Assembly (NCBI RefSeq): GCF_025698545.1
Contig: NC_068576.1
Span: 49,035,890 to 49,099,889 of the forward strand
From: Gossypium raimondii
Taxonomy: Eukaryota; Streptophyta; Magnoliopsida; Malvales; Malvaceae
Length of the DNA: 64,000 nucleotides
Direction: 5' to 3'
The translations under genes were made by a program, and so were the position numbers. How positions within the stretch are numbered: the first letter of the stretch is position 1; the number at the start of each line of letters is the position of its first letter. Below the pieces are notes generated by a model. That model was given only the letters and a program-made list of their open reading frames with translations, had not been told where the DNA came from and did not search any database. Positions 12,901-23,690 of this stretch are shown here, in pieces.

Positions 12901-14867
12901 AGATATGGACATCAGACAAATAGTAATCATGCGCATCTTCGCCGCCAATTACAATAATTTTATTCTTCCAAGATGAGCAAGTATGGCTATCGCGGGCAGA
13001 TGGGGGGTTTCCTGATATTGCCGCAAGTTTCCAGACAAAGGTCTCTAAAAGTCAAGATATCAAAAACATGTAATATAACCATACACAAAAAAAGATCAAG
13101 ATGTAACAATTATTGTCATGATGTTCACCTGTATTTAAAATATAAAGATTGTTGTAATATACTTCATCATTGTTATCTGAAGATTTCCCACAGCCACCAA
13201 ATATGAAGAGTCGTTTGCCAACAACAGCTGCACCGTGACCCTCACGTTCCTCTGGCCCTTCACCTCTTACACTTGGACAAATCCATGTGTTTGTGCCTGC
13301 AACATAAACATGTAATGAAGTACTGCATTCTCTAGCACTAATTATCAACTGCTGACTTTAGGCAGAAAATTTATTAAATAAACCACAAACCAATAAATTT
13401 GCAATGTTGTTTCCATGCAAAATCTTTAAGGCAAATGATAATGGCTTAGCCTTGAAATAAAAAATAACTTCCTGCAATTGCTCTAATTGCCATCTAGTAT
13501 TTTCCAGTAAATTGCTCCGCAGGGCCCACTTCTCTCCATTCACTTTGTATAACCGAAAGTACAGTTCCCTATAAGTTATCTGTCTTTTACAAATTATATG
13601 AGCACCATTAAACCAAGTTTCAAGACAATCTCCAAAATACATTAGTTCTTATAAAAAAACTTTAAAAGGGGGGAAGTTTATGTTGATTTCTATCATTGAT
13701 TCTAAAGTAGGATTATTAGTTTTCATAGAATTTACTTTAAACAAAAGCAAACGCAGATAAAGGGTAATGAAAGGTGAATCAAAGAAATCCAAAATAACTC
13801 ACAGGTTTCTAATATATGTAGATCCTTGAGAGGTTTCACACCATCAGTACCACCAAAAACAAATAGATTGTCACCAATAGTGGTACAACTATGGCTGTCT
13901 CTTGCAGAAGGCGGTGTGCCCTTCGTTACAGGTTGGCTCCATGTTTGCTTAGCTGAAAAAATATTGCAATTATGGGAATATTTTAAAGTGATTAAGGAAT
14001 TGTGAATGAAGCCCTATATCATAATGCTAAACAACCCAAGTACAAAAAAAAGAGTGATTCAAGCAAACAAGTCTCAAACCCCAAGATTGCAAAAGTTTGC
14101 AATGAAACATAAAAGAGTGATTAAAGAATCTCTACTGACCGTTATTGATCGTAAATGCTAAACAGCCCAATTACAAAAAGAGTGCTACAAGCAATTAACA
14201 AGTATCAAAACTCACTTTTCACTATGGGAATATAAGAGGGGTTAAAAATGTCAAATGAACTCCTAAGGTCATTTATGCTAAACAACCCAAGTATGTAAAG
14301 AGTGATACGTGCAATTAAAAAGTACGGAAAAACAAGAAATGACATCTTATATGGGGAAAATGGTTCCAAAAACATGAACCATAATAAACGTAAATTCCTT
14401 TAACCAAACAAAAAGGAAGAAAAGTTTATACTAGCATTATTTGCTAACCCAAGCACAAATAAAGGAATTAAGAAATGTATTTGATAACACGATTAAACCC
14501 AATAAAACCCATAAAATGTAAACTTCAGCAACATATCCACCAAAAATAATCGATTAAGAAAACATATATAATACATCCATTGTATCTTAAATACCAAATA
14601 AAAACTACAATGTAAACCTCAAATTTTCACGTAAAGAAGAAACAAGAATGGAAAAGAAAACCAGAGTTCAAAAAGGAGCCCACCAGTGTCAAAGACATGA
14701 ACTTGATTGGTTTGGCAGTAATCCTTGCCATAACCACCAAAAACATAGAGAAATCTGCCTCCTTTAATAGAGTTACATGTGTGTCCCCATCTTTTGCCTG
14801 GCCCTGAACATGCTTCTCCGATACCTCCAACTTCTTGTTGATAAAGCGGGACCTTTTCCCATCTCAT
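9949..14867 (-). CDS. Kelch-repeat (galactose-oxidase-like beta-propeller) protein
   Basis: Ten exons on the minus strand: 14867-14684, 13952-13803, 13296-13129, 13044-12892, 12681-12529, 12089-11925, 11803-11627, 11206-11023, 10864-10660 and 10101-9959. The last can read through to a TGA at 9949, giving about 563 residues. Junctions are GT-AG and phases agree. Exons 1-6 each encode a kelch blade with a glycine pair, such as LYVFGGYGKD, LFVFGGTDG, LFIFGGCGK, IIVIGGEDA, LFVFGGFSY and LIFIGGCNK, usually preceded by a SARDSH or GH(S/G) motif. The C-terminal third (exons 7-10) is charged and Ser-rich with no known domain; exon 7 is Lys/Glu/Gln-rich and may be coiled coil. It recalls plant kelch proteins such as At2g36360, from memory. 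Partners are unknown; a scaffold role is inferred. The C-terminus is uncertain. Confidence 0.82.
14020..14460. repeat. Degenerate tandem repeat inside kelch intron 1
   Basis: The phrase ATGCTAAACAACCCAA, followed by AAAGAGTGATNCAAGCAATTAA-like sequence, recurs at about 14024, 14155 and 14275, with a shorter relic near 14440. Spacing is about 120-165 bp. The copies lie in the first and largest intron, between exon 1 (ending 14684) and exon 2 (starting 13952). Confidence 0.7.
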
Positions 14868-15469
14868 TTTTATTTCTTCTATTATTTTCCTGGGTCTTTT
14901 ACAAAATAATACAAATAAAAATAAAAAAAATACTAAAATAATATAAACTTTTTTTTATTTACCAAAATAATACTAAAAGAAAAAACATACCTGAAAGAAG
15001 GGTTTGGGGGATTTGGAGACTTGAGAGTGGATTTGGAGGAGTTCATGCAAACAAATAATAAAACTCTCGAAATAGAGGTTGCGGACACGTGTGCCAATAT
15101 TTGGTTCATACATGCCTTGTAGAGTTGGAAGCCAAAAATAAATAAAGCCACATTTCAGTTTTCAATGTGATTTCTGAAGAGTTCTATTATAAAGATTTAG
15201 GGAAAAGTACCCTACATAGTTGGGATATTTATAATTTGTTTATCGATGAAAAGGAACAAATAGGCGGCTGAAAAGTGATGGAACACTGCAAAAATTGTTC
15301 ATCTATGTCTATCACAATCTGCTTACCAACTTGTGCTTTTATTGATTGTTGCTTTAATTTTCTTTTTTTTTTTTTGCGTACAGTAGTTTTGGAAAAACTA
15401 CATCAATCCCCCTCTAATCTTTGTTTAAAATTTATCAAATATATAAATTTATCTAAAATCGGAATTTTT
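14868..15469. other. 5' flank of the kelch gene
   Basis: This is upstream (minus strand) of the kelch ATG at 14867. The stretch near 14990-15060, read on the minus strand, is CT-rich and runs into CAGGTATGT, which could be a splice donor of a 5' untranslated exon. That is only a suggestion. No separate gene is seen. Confidence 0.4.
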
Positions 15470-16866
15470 ATGAACGTCAAGTATGGCTTTATTTTGATAA
15501 TTGAGGCACTTTGGGTTCGATTGTTACGAGAGAAGTTTTTTACTTGGTTCCCACGAACATTGATAGACCTAGGCACTCCAATGTTTGGCAATCACTTTCT
15601 TGAGTGAGGAAGAAGGTGCACATCAATGTCATTTGGTGGTAATGGTTGCACTTGCCGGTTTTGGTTGGATAGATGGATCGTTAATATTGATCCGCTTTTT
15701 AACTATGTTGAGGGTCAAGTTATTGGGGTGAAAGATATCACGGTTGCGAACATGATGGCAGAAACATAGTTGATCGCACACAAGGTTGTTCGGTTCCATC
15801 TGATGTACTTGGAGGAGATGCAGTTAGTTTGGGTAGTTCCCTATTGGGGCAGTTCTCGTTACCTCACTTGTATCAGGACTTTGCTATTAACAACTAGGAA
15901 AAGGAGAGACTGATTTGGAAGCGGGTTTGGAAATTGGCTATGCCGCAACGAGTGCGTTAGTTTATATGGTTAGTGTTGCGACGGAGAATTCTTACTAATG
16001 AGAAGCGTCATCATCGGTGTTGATGAATATTAGTGAATCCATAAGAGTTGCGAGGGAGAATCCATATTGTAGCCTATGCCAACAGTCTACTAAGTTGGTA
16101 TTGCATGCCGTTCGCCACTGCGAGCCTGTTAGGGCGATTTGGCGCTTGGTTGTTTGACCGATCAACTCGACATGTTCTTTACCAAGCTGCTGGCTGCTTA
16201 GATAAGGGAGAATATTAGTGAAGTGGCTCGCATTGGAATATTATTGGGGCAGATTTGGGAGAGGCTAAACAGGTATATTTTTTAGAATGAAAGCAAGTCG
16301 AAGTCAAAGGTTGCTAGGCACTGTTGGGCGGAGGCCATGTCTCATGGGGTGGTCATGGTACAAGCTAAACCCGATGGTGGAAACGTGACCGGGGCTGGTT
16401 ACTGTATGCCGTTGAGTGGTTGAGTCAAGGTAAACATCGATATTGCTATAGATGTTGCTTCAGGCACGGTTGTTGTAGGGGGTTGATTCGAAACTCTTAC
16501 GGGAATTGGCTATCTGGGTTCAAGCGAAGCATTGGACAGATCTCTGTGCTATGGGCAAAGTTTCAGGAGATGATTGATGGCTTGCGGGTAGCATAGGGTA
16601 AAGGGTACTGTCAGGTGATCTTGGAGAATGATAATTTGGAAGCTACACGGGTAATAACGGATGGGTCTGTTGGTATCACTGCCAACAGCTCGATGCGACA
16701 CATTCAAGGTTTGTTGGCGTTGCAATGGGAGGTGCCGATGCAACATGGTTGTGGACTTTGTGGCCAAGGCGTTTCACAAGAAAGGTGCTGCCCTTCAGCG
16801 GTTCGAGAATCCGATACCAAGGTGTTGGGCGATACTAGCTCGGGATATAGGGCGCAATAGTCCGTA
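15470..16866 (+). pseudogene. Decayed 3' part of a LINE (non-LTR retrotransposon): zinc-binding RVT region and RNase H
   Basis: With frameshifts and stops allowed, translation gives recognisable LINE ORF2 C-terminal pieces in order. They are ALWVRLLREKF-like (about 15510), a zf-RVT region with WKRVWKLAMPQRVR and WLVLRRRILTNEKR (about 15915-16010), then Cys/His remnants with HAVRHCEP (about 16105). An RNase H region follows with VKVNIDIAID, VVGGLIRNSYGNW and ILENDNLEA (about 16425-16650). These are typical of the plant LINE class whose reverse transcriptase is followed by zf-RVT and RVT_3 domains. No intact frame remains and the 5' part of the element is missing, as expected for a truncated insertion. 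Non-functional. Confidence 0.75.
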
Positions 16867-17148
16867 GTGGTGTTGCAACTTTCTTGTTTCAAACCAACTG
16901 TTTTATTTAAAAATTCATATTAACAATATATCAAAATAGATTATATGAGACTGTGATTTCCTATTATCTTTTATCTCTTTCTAATAAAATAATGACAAAT
17001 TAGATTTTTTTTCTCCTGATTTTTAGCTTTTTAGTTAGATTTAAACTTTTTTTTGAAAAAAATTAAAAATCAAGAGAAAAAATATGATTTATTATTGAAA
17101 CAAGATAAAAATAACGCAAAATCATAGTTTCATATAATTCATTCGATA

Positions 17149-17156
17149 GGCAACAT
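17149..17156. repeat. Left 8-bp target-site duplication of the hAT element
   Basis: GGCAACAT, identical to 18393-18400 on the other side of the element. Confidence 0.88.
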
Positions 17157-18392
17157 TAGGGGTGAGCATTCGATCGAATTGAATCGAATTGAAAATTTTT
17201 GAGTTAATCGAGTTTTCGAATCTCATTTTATCATCCTAACTTTATTTGAAGTTTTCTCGAATCGAGTCGAGTGAGATGGAATTCGAATCGAATCGAATCG
17301 AATATATTTGTTCGAGTTAAATTTTAAAAAATAATTTTGGGTCCTTGTAACTATTGTCACCCATCGTAATAAAATCTATCCACCTTAATTAAATTTTTTA
17401 TTAACTTTCATCACCTCATAATTTATTTATTAATTTTTATATCTTGGTTAGCTTCTTTGCTTGCTTAGTTGTTTCAATTATCTTGATTCTTATCACTATA
17501 TATTTTGGAATTAAAAATATATTAAATGTAAAAATATGATTTTTAATAAATTTTATTTTAAAAATAAAATGTGAAATTGATACCAATATAAAATTTTAAC
17601 ACGAATATTTTATGGCATAACTAATAATTCAATTTTAATATAAATATTCAATATGACTAAACAATTCAATAATATAAATAATATAAAATGTGAAATTTAA
17701 TTTAATAATATAAATAGTAGATATAAATAAAATTATTACTATTTATGTTTAGTGATTTTTTTTGGGATAATTTTGATTTTTTATTTCAGAGCAAATGGTG
17801 AGAAGTAAAAGTTTAGGGGAAAAATAAAAAGTTTTGGAGAATAAAAGTTTGAGGGAAAGTAAATAGTGAGAGTAAAATTTTGGAGGGAAAATATTAAAAA
17901 AAAATTGGAGAGGGGAGGGTTTGGGATAGATGGGAGGTGGGATGGGAATGGAATAAAAATTTTAGAGGAAAAGTGAGAGGGAGTAAAAATTTTGGGGGAA
18001 AATAAAAGGTTTTGAGGGTTTTTGAGAGTAAAATTTTGAGAAAAAGTAATTGGGAGAGTAAAATTTTGGTGGAAAATGGATTTTGGGTAGATTGGGGGGT
18101 TGGGAGGGGAGGGGAGTAAACGTTTTGGGAGAAAGTGGGAAGGAGTAAAAGTTTTGAAAGAAAAGTAAAAAGGTTTGGGAGTTTGGGGTAAAAATGTAAA
18201 ATATTATAGTTTGATATTCGAATTATTCGAGTTATTCGAATTCGAAAACTCAACTCGATTCGAACTCGAAATTCGAAAAAAAATTCGAGTTGATTCGAAT
18301 AACTCGATTAACTCGAATAACTCGATTCGTTTAACTCGAAATTCGAATTTTTTTCGATTTTTTCGAGTCAAATCGAGTTTTGCTCACCCCTA
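17157..18392. mobile_element. Non-autonomous hAT-type DNA transposon, 1236 bp
   Basis: Perfect 12-bp terminal inverted repeats, TAGGGGTGAGCA at the left and TGCTCACCCCTA at the right, are flanked by an exact 8-bp direct repeat GGCAACAT (17149-17156 and 18393-18400). An 8-bp duplication with a (T/C)AGGGGTG-type end is the mark of hAT elements. Both subterminal zones are packed with TCGA/TTCGAA motifs. The centre (about 17790-18190) is a purine-rich degenerate repeat built on GTAAAANTTTTGGGGGAAAA. No transposase remains; open frames within it are low-complexity artefacts. Exact ends and duplication suggest a fairly young insertion. Confidence 0.88.
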
Positions 18393-18400
18393 GGCAACAT
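18393..18400. repeat. Right 8-bp target-site duplication of the hAT element
   Basis: GGCAACAT, identical to 17149-17156. Confidence 0.88.
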
Positions 18401-18675
18401 GCATTTGATTGAAATCATTATTTTAAAATTAATTTATTCTGAAAAGACCCCAAAGCCCAAATGAGTCCGAAGTACTAGTCAACAAAGAAGCCCAGCTAAG
18501 TAGAATCTGGCTTTCTTGCAGGGTCCATTTTAACACTGTAGATTAGGGGTTTGGCTTCTCCAGTTCTAGGGTTTTTCACCATTTTTCCTAAATGAAGACT
18601 TAATTTATTTTTCTCATCAGTGACTTCCTTCCACTCTCTTCTCTACAACCCATTTTCATTCTCTTTGAAAAAAAA

Positions 18676-20199
18676 ATGCCACCATTAACGTCTCTGCAAC
18701 TCCGTCGGCTGCTTCACCGTTGCGTCTCTTCGCCTTCTCCCTTTCAACCCCATGCTTTGCTTTCCCCGAAACCTCAATTTACGCCCACCCATTTCCCCAA
18801 ATTGCCATTTGTGATCTCTAAACCCTTCTCCACCCAGAACCCTAGCCCTCAAACCCCAGATCCGGTTGCTTTATCTCTTTCGGCTGAACTCCTCAAGGAC
18901 CCTTCTTTAGACCCTCTCGCTATCACCCCTAGACTCCAGCTTCACTTTTCTCACATCAAACCAACCCCTTTGTTAATCTCCCAGACCCTCAATCTCTCCC
19001 CTGAAGCTGGCCGAACCGTTTTAGGGTTTAACGATTGGGTTTTATCGGACCCCGATTTCAACCACACCGATGAAACGCTTTCGTTTTTCGTCGATTATTT
19101 CGGTCGAAGAAAAGATTTCAAAGCTGCCCACGATCTCCTTGTCAATCACAAGTCTGTTGCCGGGCCTAAAACTCTTAACTCCTCCATTGATAGGCTGGTT
19201 CGTGCTGGCAGGCCAACTCAAGTTCTGGGGTTTTTCGAGAGAATGGAGAAGGATTATGGTTTCAACAGAGATAAAGAATCACTGAAGTTGGTAGTGGAGA
19301 AATTGTGTGAAAATGGCTACGCGAGTTATGCTGAGAAATTGGTGAAAGACTCAGCCAACGAGATATTCCCGGACGAGATGATATGTGACTTATTGATCAA
19401 AGGTTGGTGTGTTGATGGGAAGCTGGAAGAAGCCAGAAGATTAGCTGGGGAAATGTATAGGGGAGGTTTTGAGATCGGTACAATGGCGTATAATGCAATG
19501 CTTGATTGTGTTTGTAAGCTTTGTAGGGAAAAAGATCCATTTCGACTTCATTCGGAAGCTGAGAAAGTTCTGCTTGATATGGATTTTAATGGGGTTCCAA
19601 GAAATGTGGAGACTTTTAATTTGTTGTTGAATAACCTTTGTAAGATTAGGAAAACTGAGGATGCAATGAAGTTGTTTTTTAGGATGGGGGAGTGGGGATG
19701 TTATCCGAATGCAGAGAGTTATTTGATTATGATTCGTAGCTTGTATCAGGCTGCTCGAATAGGAGAAGGAGATGAGATGATCGACGGGATGAAATCTGCT
19801 GGATTTGGTGATCAGCTTGGCAAGAAAGAATATTATGGATTTCTGAAGATTTTGTGTGGGATTGAAAGGGTTGAGCATGCCATGAGTGTTTTTAAGAAAA
19901 TGAAGGCTGATGGGTGTGAACCTGGCATTAAGACTTATGATTTGTTAATGGGGAAATGGTGTGCTCATAATCGGCTAGATCGAGCCAATGCACTCTACAA
20001 TGAAGCTCTGAAAAATGGGGTGCCAGTGGAACCTAAGCCGTATCGTGTTGATCCAAGATATATGAAGAAAACTAAAGCTGTGAAGAAGGAGAAGAAGAGG
20101 GAGACTTTTTCTGAGAAAATGGCTAGGAAGAGGAGACGGCTCAAGCAAATTCGACTGAGTTTTGTAAAGAAGAGTAAAGGAAGAATGCGCAGTGCCTAA
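18676..20199 (+). CDS. PNM1: Pentatricopeptide-repeat protein, PNM1-like
   Basis: Intronless, 507 residues; the ATG at 18676 opens the frame after an A-rich leader. The N-terminus is Arg/Ser/Pro-rich without acidic residues (LQLRRLLHRCVSS), as expected for a mitochondrial presequence. PPR motifs fill about residues 160-450, for example MICDLLIKGWCVDGKLEEA, TFNLLLNNLCKIRKTEDAM and TYDLLMGKWCAHNRLDRA. The C-terminus is strongly basic (KKTKAVKKEKKRE, MARKRRRLKQIR), a likely nuclear localisation signal. This recalls Arabidopsis PNM1 (At5g60960), a P-type PPR protein found in mitochondria and nucleus and reported to bind NAP1 and TCP8. PPR proteins bind RNA sequence-specifically; the RNA target cannot be read here. 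The neighbouring TCP5-type gene supports orthology, since TCP5 is At5g60970. Confidence 0.88.
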   Translation: MPPLTSLQLRRLLHRCVSSPSPFQPHALLSPKPQFTPTHFPKLPFVISKPFSTQNPSPQTPDPVALSLSAELLKDPSLDPLAITPRLQLHFSHIKPTPLLISQTLNLSPEAGRTVLGFNDWVLSDPDFNHTDETLSFFVDYFGRRKDFKAAHDLLVNHKSVAGPKTLNSSIDRLVRAGRPTQVLGFFERMEKDYGFNRDKESLKLVVEKLCENGYASYAEKLVKDSANEIFPDEMICDLLIKGWCVDGKLEEARRLAGEMYRGGFEIGTMAYNAMLDCVCKLCREKDPFRLHSEAEKVLLDMDFNGVPRNVETFNLLLNNLCKIRKTEDAMKLFFRMGEWGCYPNAESYLIMIRSLYQAARIGEGDEMIDGMKSAGFGDQLGKKEYYGFLKILCGIERVEHAMSVFKKMKADGCEPGIKTYDLLMGKWCAHNRLDRANALYNEALKNGVPVEPKPYRVDPRYMKKTKAVKKEKKRETFSEKMARKRRRLKQIRLSFVKKSKGRMRSA

Positions 20200-23100
20200 A
20201 CTTAATTTTTTCCTTACTGAAAATTTAAGTGAAATGACAATGTCAATTGGAATTTGAGGTTCTTTTCTGATCTTTGTTCATTCGTCTTTTTATGATTTAT
20301 GTTGTAAAATTTCAGTTCTTGTTTTTACTCTAATATTGGCAACATTAGAAATAAAAATTGTTCCGAGTAATTCATTTTACTCAATCTAAGACCTTACAAC
20401 AGGAGGATTGATAGTTTAGGTCTTGAGTTGTGACATGCATTTTTAGTTTTCAAGAATCTTTCAAATAGAATAGTTGGACAAACATTGCAGATGCAAAATA
20501 TATATGACTTTGATCTTAGGACATTGCTATTTTCTAAATTTACTGCAAGGTGACCGTGCAACCCTGTCCCTCATCAGTGTACCAGGCAATGAAAATTAAA
20601 CCAAAAAATTGCCTTCCTATTGGCTGTGTCACCCATTGGTTATGATGTATTGCCAGCGAAATCATAATGGTCAATTGCGAGTGTCGATCCCTAGGATCTA
20701 TTTTATTTGTCTTCTTCTGGTTTATATTTGAAATAGGTTTGAGTTTGGCCTTTCTTACAGGTTCCATGTTAGTGTTATGGTTATTCTGAGTGCTTAGATT
20801 GCAGAATTTATAAGCAAAATCTGTGCCTGCTTTTGCTATTCTGTTGATAAACTGATACAATGTTGGAAATGTTGATTTATCATATAGTAAAGATAGCATA
20901 TTCTAGTTCCGTGTTTGCATTAAAAATGTAGGAATTTGCCTATGTTTGGAGATAAAGAGTTATGTAAATATTAAGTGAAAGGCACGAAATGGGCAATATC
21001 ATAATGCAGATGGTTAAGCTTCCGTACCGTTTTAGGTCTTTCAGCCTCCTATTTGTTGCCAAGGCAGTAGCTTACCAGCTTCTCAGTAAACTACTGACTT
21101 TATACCCCTTTTTGAGGGTCTTTTGGTGGCTGAGCCTGTAAAAGGTAGAAAACTAGCTACTAGCGGGGAACCGGAGTTGATATTCTGAGGTGCACCAATG
21201 ATGCTTAAGTTAATAAATGTTGGAGGGGCAAGATAGGGAAATTTAGACATATAGTTTTTAAAATATGACTCAGAACGCAGTATCTTTCATTTATATTTGG
21301 TATGGTCCATTTAGCTAACGGGTATAATGGTTGGTCTGTTTCCTCGAGGCCTGAAAGCTCATCTTAAGCGAAGGCCGGTTGAATTTGGTCTCTGAACTCG
21401 TTTAGGTTTCAAGTACTGTGATATCTACAGAGGACCCTAGTTTACGCTAACCATGAGATTTCAGTGCTGTAATTTGATGGAAATGTTTGAATTCAAGAAA
21501 TGAAAACTCCCTACGGCACTAAAAGTTGCAGTGGCATCCATGTTTCAGGGTGTATGAAGTTATGTGGCTTGAACATTTTGAAGCAGATAGATGGCAAACC
21601 AGAGACGTCAGCACCTTTGGGAGTATAGTGTGTTTTTGTTCTGATATTGGTATGTATACATGCTAGTATGAACTGATTCCATAGGTAGGCTTTGCCAAGT
21701 CAGATGAATTAAGTTGTACAGATCATCCCATGTGCTCAGGATTTCCCTTCCAGAATCGAACAGAGCTGTCAATCACACTGAATCAGAATGCAGGCTGAGT
21801 GAAATGGGGGGAGAGGTCTTGTTGGTCGGAGTTCCTTTGGAGGAAAAGAAGGTTAAGAGGGTGTTTGGAGTTTGCACTTTGACCCTAAGTGGTAAGGGTG
21901 GGAAGAGAGATGGGAGGTCTAATCCAACCGCTTTGCCATTCTTTCTATTGTTTATTGTTAATAAACAAATCCAGATAAAAGACTTTGAGATTCCATAATT
22001 AAAGGACAAATAACAATTGGATCGCTTTTGTTTAGTGTGTATTTTTATACAGATAAAAATCACATGCAAAGGTGCTAACATGTGGTAGCTTTCAAGCATG
22101 TGATGGGAGGGCTTTTCTTAATTTTACCTTTTGATTCATTGAATGAATGTTACTCCAGTTTGGGAGTATCAAAATTTAGATTTTCTTGTATTATTTTGGA
22201 GGCTCCCCACGGTTTTAATATTTTTGTTTCGAATAGACGCAGTACGTGAATTTTAGACCCAATACTTCGTCAAAACCATACAAAAAGTGAAAGGCTTGTG
22301 GTTAACAAAAGAGAGAAAAAGATGCTTGGCGTAATCTTGAATTAATATTTTTAAGGGTAAAATATTTGTTTTAATTATTTTTATTTTATTTAATCAGTTA
22401 AATATTTTAATCACGGTAATAAAAAAGATGATATTATTTGCCTAATAATAAATTAAATTTTCCAATAATTACACATTCCATCTTAATCTTAAATATAATA
22501 AACTCAATAAGTTCTATCAATTGTACTCTTTCTCACTCTAGCAACACACCCCTCAACCCTTTTGTCACCCACCATATGGGTCTCATTACCATTTGGATCT
22601 CATTGGTTTTTGTCAATTTGCGGCGTGGAAGCTCTATCTAGTTTTAGTTGGGTAAACTTAAATATGAAAAGTTATCACTCTTTCAACATTACGTTTTTGG
22701 TTGCTCAACTGCGATGATATGATCTTGGCATAATACTAAAATCAACTTTTAATGTTTACATGTTATGTCATTTAATCTTAATTTTAATATATTTAACTTT
22801 CAAGTTTAAAAACTCAGCCAATTTGATATTGATACTAAAGAATTAAAAAATATATAAAATTTTTAAAAAAACTATAATAAATCCAAAATATAAAAGGTTT
22901 TATGCAATAAGTGTTATTTGATTTATCACCGCAATCTACTTCTATTAATTATTTGTGGCAAACCTGGATATGATTTTGCATGTGTTTTAATGTTGAAATG
23001 AGTGTTGTAAGTTTTATTGTATTCTATTATGCAAATTTATTCCACGGTTAATAAAATTAAATAAACTTGTTTGAATTTAACTAATTTCGATTACAATATT

Positions 23101-23379
23101 GTTATTTTGTCCTAAAATATAGATCCAATACAAAACCATCAAAACTCTAAGCTTAAAAAATTTAGTAATATATTTTCATGTATTGAGCTATTTTAAAGGC
23201 TGCTATATAACCAATTATCTAAATTGAGCTTTTTTCTACATCAAAAAACCAAGCAAACCACACAGAGTAACCCACAAACCCGAAGACACGATTCAAGAGA
23301 AACGACCAGCTCCCAATAACCGAGCTTCTCATAAAGCCTGAATGTTTTCTTTGAAAATTTAGCTATATAATCAACAACC
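20200..23379. other. Intergenic region between the PPR gene and a LINE relic
   Basis: The first few hundred bases are probable 3' untranslated sequence of the PPR gene. About 21000-22000 is less AT-rich and has short frames (for example 21714-21998, 94 codons) resembling nothing I know. It may hold a non-coding transcript, but that cannot be shown. After 22300 the sequence is AT-rich. Confidence 0.5.
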
Positions 23380-23690
23380 TAATTATGCTCCATTGGTGTG
23401 TGCCTGCCTTCTCATAGTAGCACGTAATGTATGCTCCTAATTAAGATACCCCATAATTGCTTGCACACTATCACTGTCTAAAGTCATCTTCCTAAATCCA
23501 TTTGCCAAGTAACTTCCAATCCACAAGTATTGCCTGAAGCTTTGCTTGGGGCATTGAGATATTTCACCCAAAGCCAACTACCCAGTTTTCTCGACTGTTC
23601 TGTATGACTCCACCTGCTATTGTAGCGTTCAATTTATTATCACAGGCATCATCATTATATATTTTGGTCTATCCCCTCAGTGCAATGCAC
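23380..23690 (-). pseudogene. LINE RNase H (RVT_3-like) relic
   Basis: Minus-strand translation, with stops allowed, gives pieces typical of the RNase H region of plant LINEs: KLNATIAGGVIQNSRENW with VVGFG, then SYLANGFRKMTLDSDSVQAI. The order and spacing match the RNase H part of the LINE at 15470-16866, but the two copies have diverged and lie on opposite strands. Too degenerate to function; the ends are approximate. Confidence 0.55.

Noticed and set aside
17894-18253. 119-codon minus-strand ORF inside the hAT element
   Set aside because: Low-complexity translation (Pro/Leu/Phe/Ser) of the purine-rich repeat, not transposase.
19441-19878. 145-codon minus-strand ORF
   Set aside because: Antisense shadow of the PPR gene, with no family resemblance.
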